From NCBI GenBank assembly GCA_001797695.1, contig MGQD01000122.1, forward strand, positions 3,886 through 10,286: a DNA stretch of 6,401 bases, given 5' to 3'. Position numbers and translations under genes: made by a program. Shown here one piece after another: positions 1-5,220 of this stretch (within the stretch, counting starts at the first letter, position 1; every line of letters begins with the position of its first letter). The DNA is from Deltaproteobacteria bacterium RBG_13_49_15. Lineage in GTDB: Bacteria > Desulfobacterota > Desulfobacteria > Desulfobacterales > UBA2156. The notes under the pieces were generated by a model. That model worked only from the letters and a program-made list of their open reading frames with translations, had not been told where the DNA came from and did no database searches.

Positions 1-785
1 CCTAAAAGCTGTGGAAAAAGGATCGAGGGAAGGTTGCCGTTCGCGCTTCGTTTCGAAAGAATAAATTGCTGGACCCGATCGAATTGAAGTTGACAATATA
101 CGCAGGATGCACAGATGAAATCAGCCCCGGATATTTTGGCTTTCTTAATTTTACTTTCAGTCAAATCCATTGAGAGATCATCGTAGATGCCCCACATTGG
201 AGAACCGCAACAATCGAATTTATTCGACCAGTTTACTATCCTGGCGCCTGTAATTTCCACCAGCCGGTCGAAAGCCGATGGTGCAGCCATTTTGCCGTTT
301 TGCATTATCTCTTTAGGACGCAATAAATGACAACCATACTGAACGGCAACATTAAGCCCCTTAAATCTGTGAACCAAACGAGCCTCAATTTTCTCCGGTC
401 CCAAATCATGATACAATACCTCAAGAAGATGTCTTATCCTGACGGATCCGGTGAAAACCAGACCTTCTTTTTTAAGGATCGCATTTGTTTCTTCGTTTAA
501 TAAGAGATCTTTTTTCAAAATCTCTTGCACCTGCTTCAGGGTGCCGTAACAACAACTGCAAAGAGTCACAATATCAACCCCCCGTGTTTCAGCCAAAGAC
601 AGATTTCTGGCTGAACACAAAACAAAGGCTCTAAAGTTGATATTCTTCAGTGGATATCCGCAGCAGTTGAAATCCTTCAGGTCAATAAATTCAATGCCGA
701 GCTTTTGCAAAACCGCATCGGTTGAAGATTCATAGTGTTTAAGAAAAATGGATGTCGGGCAACACCGAAACATAGCAAACGGCAT
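1..785 (-). CDS. hdrB: HdrB-like heterodisulfide reductase subunit B, two CCG domains (3' end outside window)
   Basis: The reading frame is open from an ATG at 785 to the window edge, giving 261 residues; HdrB proteins are usually about 290, so only a short tail is missing. Two cysteine-rich CCG domains are complete. The first has C9, C41-C42-G and C76-x-x-C79. The second has C152, C192-C193-G and C228-x-x-C231. In methanogen HdrB these positions hold two non-cubane [4Fe-4S] clusters that reduce a disulfide, so both cluster sites look intact. The opening (MPFAMFRCCP) fits the short N-terminus of the family, which supports this start. A weak Shine-Dalgarno, AGGGA, sits at 793-797, 7 bases upstream. 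The gene follows the cytochrome/HdrC fusion by 14 bases, matching the usual hdrC-hdrB pairing. No membrane segment is seen, so it should be a soluble cytoplasmic subunit. The natural substrate is unknown: CoM-S-S-CoB is not expected in bacteria. Confidence 0.9.
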   Translation of the reverse strand, partial: MPFAMFRCCPTSIFLKHYESSTDAVLQKLGIEFIDLKDFNCCGYPLKNINFRAFVLCSARNLSLAETRGVDIVTLCSCCYGTLKQVQEILKKDLLLNEETNAILKKEGLVFTGSVRIRHLLEVLYHDLGPEKIEARLVHRFKGLNVAVQYGCHLLRPKEIMQNGKMAAPSAFDRLVEITGARIVNWSNKFDCCGSPMWGIYDDLSMDLTESKIKKAKISGADFICASCVYCQLQFDRVQQFILSKRSANGNLPSILFPQLL

Positions 786-799
786 AATCTTTTCCCTAT

Positions 800-2560
800 T
801 TAGGATGGATGTGTTTTTTCTCGGAACTCCCGAATCGCAAGATTCTTTAACTCATAAAAAACATCCGTCACTCGAACCCCTTGGGGGCAATCTTCCTGGC
901 ACTGATAGCATCCCAGACAGGCCCATAACATTTTCGAGCTAAAAATCAGATCACCAAGGCCCAGCACGGTTGCATGAATAATATGATGGGGTTCCAATCC
1001 CAGGGCATCGCGCGGATTATTAAAATTTTTTACAACCGGGCAAGATAAAGTGCAGGTTTTACAATTAAAGCAATAAGAAAATGTATTCCCTTGAGCTGAC
1101 AGTCCCAACTTTTTTTTAAGCCCCTGACTCATGTGGACATGGGTTAAGGTATTGTCCCGGATATTGGTTAGTCTGAATTCTTCCGCGACGGCTTTTTTAA
1201 TCCGCTGCAAGGGGTTTTGGTACCGGTCTTCCGAGAGTTGATCGCAGTTTAATCCGCGATAGAGAGATAGTGGGGAAAGCATCAGAACTTCCGGAAAACC
1301 TTTTTGCAGCAATGATTCCCTGACTTTAAACCACAATTCCTGTAAATTGATGCCTACGGGGCAAACCACGGTACAGCGGAGGCAATTGGTACAAAGGTAA
1401 AGCCCCTCAAGCAGAGTTCTGAGTTCTTTAGCGCTCAATTTCTTATCGGCTGCCAGCGACTTAATGGCTCTCAATTTTTCTGAAGGAAGGATATTCACAT
1501 TGGATAATTCTTCAAAAGCAATCCCGACCGAACATCGAAGGCTGCATGTTCCGCAATGGGTGCAGGCGTCCAGTTCCATCATCTGGCGAGTGGCGATATT
1601 GGCCGGATCCGATCGCTTGCGATCCATAACAGAGTTGACCATGAGGCTTAAGGGACCGGTAAAGATATGAAACATTTTACTGAAAGGAAGATAGGCCAAA
1701 CCGACAAAACATAACAGAAAATGAATATACCACAAAAAAGTCCCGGCGCCGGCCCTATCCAGCCCGAGAGCTACCGGGTATATCATCTTGCTGACGGCAT
1801 ATCCGGCAAAGGCCGCTTGCGGTCGGGAATGACACTCAGCACAATTACCGGCATGAAGATCTTCTCCTAAAGAAAGGACATTTTCTTGAAAGGATCCTTT
1901 AACATTCGGAGAAACCAGTCCATAATTGCGCACCCAATAGGTTTCAAGCGCCTGAATCTCATCTTCGTTTTCCAGGCCGGCATAATCTTCCTGCATTTGC
2001 ATGAATGCCGTGTAAGAGGTGATTTTGAATCCTTCCAGAAAAATGCCGGAAATCAAAATGAATGCCACAATAGATATGGCATAGTAGTCCATGGCGTTGG
2101 TGGACATCCGGGGGACTTTAAGTATGAACCGCCGAAACGCGGCAATTCCAATGCCGGTGGCCGCCAAAAACGCAAAAAAATCTCTCAGAAAAAGGAAAGG
2201 GTTGACTGTGGAATAATAGTCTGTGAACAGATGTTTAGGAATGAGGCTTTCAAGGGCATGCATGAGCACCAGAAGTAAAAATCCCCAAAATATGAGCATG
2301 TGCATTAACCACCGGGAAAAATTTTCCCTCAGCACTCTGACCTGCAAGAGCCCATCAAGAACAAATACTTTGATAATGATTACGATTTTTTTACTAAATA
2401 CCGTCAAGAAAATTCCCTTAACGGCTGCAACAAGTCTTTTTCTTGCACCGATCTCGTCGTCCGCTGAATCAAGGCTGTAGCGGAACCAGCCAGATATCTT
2501 GTAAATCACGCCGACAAGGAAAATGAATATTGCGAAATAAAGACTGACTAGAAACATCAT
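800..2560 (-). CDS. Membrane cytochrome b/c protein fused to tandem HdrC-like iron-sulfur modules
   Basis: This 586-residue protein has three parts. (1) A NarI/DsrM-like membrane domain with five likely helices near residues 2-20, 85-103, 121-142, 159-177 and 274-297. H87 and H101 (helix 2) and H280 and H297 (helix 5) are candidate heme b ligands, laid out like the four ligands of NarI. (2) A CAECH heme c site (C240, C243, H244) in the long loop between helices 4 and 5, which is periplasmic if the topology follows NarI. (3) A cytoplasmic tail with four CxxCxxCxxxC motifs in two pairs: C333-C343 and C390-C400, then C497-C507 and C548-C558. The last pair (CFNCKTCTLSCP, CLGCYQCQEDCP) is HdrC-like. 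The start is a double ATG (2560 and 2557) with a weak AGG about 11 bases upstream. It lies 84 bases after the regulator and 14 before hdrB. It probably anchors HdrB/HdrA to the membrane and exchanges electrons with quinones or periplasmic cytochromes; this role is inferred. No exact characterised homologue is recalled. Confidence 0.88.
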   Translation of the reverse strand: MMFLVSLYFAIFIFLVGVIYKISGWFRYSLDSADDEIGARKRLVAAVKGIFLTVFSKKIVIIIKVFVLDGLLQVRVLRENFSRWLMHMLIFWGFLLLVLMHALESLIPKHLFTDYYSTVNPFLFLRDFFAFLAATGIGIAAFRRFILKVPRMSTNAMDYYAISIVAFILISGIFLEGFKITSYTAFMQMQEDYAGLENEDEIQALETYWVRNYGLVSPNVKGSFQENVLSLGEDLHAGNCAECHSRPQAAFAGYAVSKMIYPVALGLDRAGAGTFLWYIHFLLCFVGLAYLPFSKMFHIFTGPLSLMVNSVMDRKRSDPANIATRQMMELDACTHCGTCSLRCSVGIAFEELSNVNILPSEKLRAIKSLAADKKLSAKELRTLLEGLYLCTNCLRCTVVCPVGINLQELWFKVRESLLQKGFPEVLMLSPLSLYRGLNCDQLSEDRYQNPLQRIKKAVAEEFRLTNIRDNTLTHVHMSQGLKKKLGLSAQGNTFSYCFNCKTCTLSCPVVKNFNNPRDALGLEPHHIIHATVLGLGDLIFSSKMLWACLGCYQCQEDCPQGVRVTDVFYELKNLAIREFREKTHPS

Positions 2561-2583
2561 GCCGTTACCTAATGCTGATGATT

Positions 2584-2604
2584 AAAGCAGGAATTGCCTG
2601 CTTT
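2584..2604 (-). promoter_or_regulatory. Perfect 8-bp hairpin between the regulator and the cytochrome/HdrC gene
   Basis: The arms AAAGCAGG (2584-2591) and CCTGCTTT (2597-2604) are perfect inverted repeats around a 5-base loop. In the transcribed (minus) direction the stem is followed by AATCATC, not by a run of U, so it does not look like an intrinsic terminator for the operon. A short T run follows only on the plus strand, where there is no gene to terminate. It may be an mRNA processing or stability element, or a partial attenuator. It is the only clear structure in the 84-base gap at 2561-2644. Confidence 0.4.
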
Positions 2605-2644
2605 TTGAGCGCTTTGATTCACAAGTAAATTTCGAATTGAAGGG

Positions 2645-3034
2645 CTAGTCGCTCAAAAGCCTCTTGACGCTCCGGATGATCGCCTCTGCGGATGCCGGTT
2701 TGTCTATATAGTCGTCGGCCTCCGTGCTCATTCCGTCCGCATGGGAGTAACGGGTGGTTATGACATGTGATGCTACGGCGGTTAACAGAATGACCGGGAT
2801 ATCGCGATAATTTTCATCAGCCTTGAGCACCTTGCACATCTTATACCCATCCATTTCCGGCATCATGACATCCAATATGACTGCATCCGGCGGATTTGCG
2901 CGCACTTTCTCCAAACCCTCGACGCCATTGTAAGCCAGTTCAACTTCGAAATTTTCCTTTTCCAACTGCCCCTGAACAATGGAACAAAAATCAGGTTCAT
3001 CATCCACTACCAAGATTCTTTTTTTCTCTTTCAT
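2645..3034 (-). CDS. Single-domain response regulator (CheY-like receiver)
   Basis: The protein is 129 residues and consists only of a receiver domain. The acidic pocket is D11-D12, the phospho-acceptor is D55 (in ILDVMMPEMDG), the switch threonine is T85 (LLTA) and the conserved lysine is K112 (DKP). No DNA-binding or enzymatic output domain follows, so it would act through protein contact or as a step in a phosphorelay. Between T85 and the ADDYIDKP segment there is an unusually long stretch, about residues 88-105 (VITTRYSHADGMSTE region), lengthening the beta4-alpha4 side that often binds partners. The start is secured by a strong AGGAGG 6 bases upstream. It lies 41 bases after metF and 84 before the cytochrome/HdrC gene, on the same strand, so it is probably co-transcribed. 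No kinase is in the window. The fold is certain; the target is unknown. Confidence 0.93.
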   Translation of the reverse strand: MKEKKRILVVDDEPDFCSIVQGQLEKENFEVELAYNGVEGLEKVRANPPDAVILDVMMPEMDGYKMCKVLKADENYRDIPVILLTAVASHVITTRYSHADGMSTEADDYIDKPASAEAIIRSVKRLLSD

Positions 3035-3040
3035 AATTTA

Positions 3041-3046
3041 CCTCCT
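3041..3046 (-). promoter_or_regulatory. Strong ribosome binding site of the response regulator
   Basis: On the minus strand this reads AGGAGG, 6 bases before the ATG at 3034. It is the strongest Shine-Dalgarno in the window, which suggests the regulator is translated well relative to its neighbours. Confidence 0.75.
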
Positions 3047-3075
3047 AAAAAGATATTTCATATCGATATTAAGCA

Positions 3076-4008
3076 TCATTCCACCTTCGGCCTCGGATAA
3101 AGGCCTCCCTTTTCCACAATCTCAGGGACCATTTCCTCCCACTCGATGGCCATAATGTGAAACCCATGAACCCCTTCCACCTTTTTGAGCCGCTCAATGG
3201 ATTCAATGCAGATCTTAATCCCTTCTTCGGGCTGTTTTTCTTTGGGGGTCCCTGCTATCCGCTTTACTACTTCGTCGGGAACATCCATACCCGGGACCCG
3301 GTTTTTCATATAACGGGCCATGCCGGCAGATTTTAATGGCGTTAAACCGGCCAAAATATGAACTTTTTCATGAAGCCCTCGATCACAAGCCATTTTCATC
3401 CAGAGTTCGAACTTATCGAGATTATAGATGCATTGTGTTTGAATAAATTCGGCTCCGGCCGCCACTTTCTTGGCCAGACGCGGAACGCGGATTTCAAAAG
3501 GGTCGGCAAAAGGGTTGGCTGCAGCTCCGACAAACATTTGCGGGGAGCGATGGAGGTTATCGCCTCCGAGAAATTTACCTTCGTCGCGCATGTACCTGAC
3601 GGTTTGAATCAACTGCATGGAATCAATATCATAGACATTCTGTCCCTGGGGGCAATCTCCAAAACTCTGATGATCTCCGGAAAGGCAGAGGATGTTGTGA
3701 ATGTCAAATGAAGCTGCTCCAAGAATGTCGCTTTGCAGAGCAATACGATTTCGGTCACGAGTAACCATCTGCAGCACCGGTTCGAGGCCCATGAGTTTAA
3801 GGTGGATACAGGCAGCTAAGCTGCACAACCGCGTTACCGACGTCTGGTTGTCTGTTATATTGATGGCATCCACGTGGCTTTTTATTAAATTAGCCTTCCT
3901 GGTGATCATTTCCGGGTCGCTACCCCGCGGAGGCCCGCACTCGGAAGTAACGGCAAGGCAGCCGGAGGCAAGAATCTTTTCAAGTTTGCTCGGCGTTTTC
4001 ACTTTCAT
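3076..4008 (-). CDS. metF: Methylene-tetrahydrofolate reductase, MetF
   Basis: MetF reduces 5,10-methylene-THF to 5-methyl-THF on FAD or FMN, the last step of the methyl branch of the Wood-Ljungdahl pathway before transfer to the corrinoid protein. The 310-residue protein is a single TIM barrel. E23 in SECGPPRG matches the catalytic Glu of the family (FEFFPPR in E. coli), D112 in LSGDH matches the flavin/folate-binding Asp, and R84-D-R-N-R follows the TRDRNR pattern. The start at 4008 is chosen over an in-frame upstream start at 4065 because the family begins near this point, because ATG 4008 overlaps the metV stop by four bases (ATGA), and because AAGGA lies 9 bases upstream. The direct metV-metF overlap indicates translational coupling and a MetFV complex. 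In this short form without an NAD(P)H-binding extension, electrons come from partner subunits such as MetV and the Hdr proteins. Confidence 0.94.
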   Translation of the reverse strand: MKVKTPSKLEKILASGCLAVTSECGPPRGSDPEMITRKANLIKSHVDAINITDNQTSVTRLCSLAACIHLKLMGLEPVLQMVTRDRNRIALQSDILGAASFDIHNILCLSGDHQSFGDCPQGQNVYDIDSMQLIQTVRYMRDEGKFLGGDNLHRSPQMFVGAAANPFADPFEIRVPRLAKKVAAGAEFIQTQCIYNLDKFELWMKMACDRGLHEKVHILAGLTPLKSAGMARYMKNRVPGMDVPDEVVKRIAGTPKEKQPEEGIKICIESIERLKKVEGVHGFHIMAIEWEEMVPEIVEKGGLYPRPKVE

Positions 4009-4673
4009 TCCTGCACGTCCTTCCTGACAACTTGTCGCGGTCCTCCCGATCTTTCGAAGGACCAATTTTTTATGGGATATATTTTTTCATATTCGTCAAG
4101 CCTTCCCAGCGCTTTGAGGCGATCAATTATCAGTTGCCACCCGCAGTCAAGCTCCTTGCGGATTTCACAATGCCCGTTGGAGGAGCCGCCGCAAGGCCCG
4201 TTGAGAATTCGCTTGGCACAGCGCGAGATCGGGCAGATGCCTCCGGTGTGGGCTAAAATGCATTGCCCACACCCTTGGCACCGTTCGGCCCAAAGGCCCC
4301 GCTTTTCGGTTACGCCCATAAAACAGGTATTCACTCCCGGATAAACCGGAATGGAATGGTATTTTTCAGCCATGAATTGCACGCCGACCCCGCATGCCAA
4401 AGAGACAACGGCATCATATTTATCGATGACGTTTCGAATCTCTTCGAGATATTCGTGATCACACTGTCGTTGCAGTGTCATTTCATCTATCTTCACCTCC
4501 TTGCCTTCCTTCAGAAAATAGATTCGAAGCGCTGAAGCGAGAATGCCGACTTCTTTCTTTCCTCCCGCCTCACAAACCGTGACACATTCGTTGCAGCCCA
4601 CAATAAAAATTGTATGCTTGTCTTTGACTTCCTCTATAATCTCCTCGATCGGTTTTTTATCGGCGACAATCAT
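4005..4673 (-). CDS. metV: MetV, zinc/iron-sulfur partner subunit of methylene-THF reductase
   Basis: The 222-residue protein matches the MetV family (methylene-THF reductase C-terminal domain). It has many conserved cysteines: C27, C30, C34 (GCNECVTVC), C71, C94 (LACGVG), C117, then the cluster C132, C135, C138 (CQGCGQC), C147, C152, C161 (GPCGG), C169 and C177. In Moorella thermoacetica MetV forms a tight pair with MetF and is needed for activity; its metal centres are thought to pass electrons to the MetF flavin. The start ATG at 4673 has a good GAGGGG 9 bases upstream. Its end overlaps metF by four bases. It is 106 bases downstream of mvhD, the largest gap in the operon. No signal peptide or membrane segment is seen, so it is cytoplasmic. 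Confidence 0.93.
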   Translation of the reverse strand: MIVADKKPIEEIIEEVKDKHTIFIVGCNECVTVCEAGGKKEVGILASALRIYFLKEGKEVKIDEMTLQRQCDHEYLEEIRNVIDKYDAVVSLACGVGVQFMAEKYHSIPVYPGVNTCFMGVTEKRGLWAERCQGCGQCILAHTGGICPISRCAKRILNGPCGGSSNGHCEIRKELDCGWQLIIDRLKALGRLDEYEKIYPIKNWSFERSGGPRQVVRKDVQE

Positions 4674-4779
4674 ACGTCAAATCCCCTCTTTTTTAATAAT
4701 CCGGTTATCCCTTGTATAGTTTCACACGAAAGCGGCGGCTAAAACCAAATTCGAAAGCTGAAGCCCCGATTGCTAAAAC
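4674..4779 (-). other. mvhD-metV spacer with imperfect direct repeat
   Basis: This 106-base spacer holds the metV ribosome binding site (GAGGGG, at 4683-4688). It also holds an imperfect two-part direct repeat on the plus strand: CGAAAGC...GCTAAAAC at 4727-4745 and again at 4752-4779, with different inner spacing. No hairpin followed by a U run is visible. A TATACA box could be proposed on the minus strand near 4710-4720, but no good -35 box lies at the right distance. It may be a weak internal promoter or processing site, or simply a spacer. Confidence 0.35.
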
Positions 4780-5220
4780 TTAACACCCGGAAGCTCCCGT
4801 CGCTTGTTTGGCCTTTTTAATGGGGTTTGGTCCCAACTTGATGATTTTATCAACCATCTCCCCTGCAATCCGGGCAAAACGAGCACCTTCGGAGGAAGAA
4901 AGATTGTACATCTGCACCCTATTCCCCCCGATACCGATGGCCTCCAGGATTTTTTGGGACTGCTCCACCCGTTTACGGGCTCTCAGATTCCCGCTGTGAT
5001 GATGACAGTCTCCTTCCAGACATCCGACCACGTAAACTCCGTCGGCGCCTTTTTCAAATGATCTCAGGATATGGAGTATGTCCACCTTCCCGGTGCATGG
5101 CACCCGAACAATTTTGATGTTTGCCGGATATTTCAATCGCATGGAACCTGCCAGGTCTGCCGCGCTATAACCTCAAAAATAGCAGCAAAATGAAATGATG
5201 ATCGGTTCGAAATTCTCCAT
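4780..5220 (-). CDS. mvhD: MvhD/FrhD-type iron-sulfur subunit, selenoprotein with in-frame UGA
   Basis: MvhD carries a [2Fe-2S] cluster and passes electrons to HdrA. An apparent 120-residue frame starts at an ATG at 5142, but it lacks the family's N-terminus. Reading through a TGA at 5175-5173 restores it: translation from ATG 5220 gives MENFEPIIISFCCYFUGYSA and then DLAGS, where most family members have a third cysteine (CCxxC). The full product is 146 residues, the usual family length. Other conserved sites are C42 (PCTGKVD), C67 and C72 (GCLEGDCHHHSGN). ATG 5220 shares one base with the hdrA stop (TGATG), and GGAAGGAG lies 7 bases upstream, both supporting this start. A stem-loop follows the UGA. 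U16 is therefore read as selenocysteine. Gene order hdrA-mvhD is normal for Hdr complexes. An annotation beginning at 5142 would be wrong and would drop the cluster-binding start of the protein. Confidence 0.93.
5138..5175 (-). promoter_or_regulatory. Selenocysteine UGA codon and candidate bacterial SECIS stem-loop
   Basis: The UGA is at 5175-5173. Twenty bases further on is the apical loop GGC (5152-5150), closed by GACCU/AGGUU (one G-U pair). The stem continues below a two-base CA bulge with GG/CC, and below an AU bulge with CGC/GCG, ending at 5164 and 5138. A G at the start of the apical loop, about 16-37 bases after the UGA, is what bacterial SECIS elements show. The fold was made by hand. 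SelB recognition cannot be shown from sequence. Confidence 0.7.

Noticed and set aside
1886..2278. 130-residue plus-strand open frame
   Set aside because: It is antisense to the membrane domain of the cytochrome/HdrC gene and has no family features.
2584..2607. Intrinsic terminator on the plus strand
   Set aside because: The stem is followed by a short T run on the plus strand, but no plus-strand gene exists here.
3060..3069. Ten-base palindrome ATATCGATAT upstream of the regulator
   Set aside because: It is short and AT-rich, and not accompanied by a promoter or a second copy, so chance is likely.
3076..3078. A second selenocysteine codon at the metF TGA stop
   Set aside because: Another in-frame stop follows within a few codons, the residues between are not conserved, and MetF already has its usual length.
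4009..4065. Longer metF start at 4065
   Set aside because: The 19 extra residues overlap metV deeply and do not resemble MetF N-termini; ATG 4008 has the ATGA overlap and a ribosome binding site.
4780..5142. A 120-residue gene starting at the internal ATG 5142
   Set aside because: It lacks the cluster-binding N-terminus and a ribosome binding site; the frame continues through a UGA to a better start at 5220.
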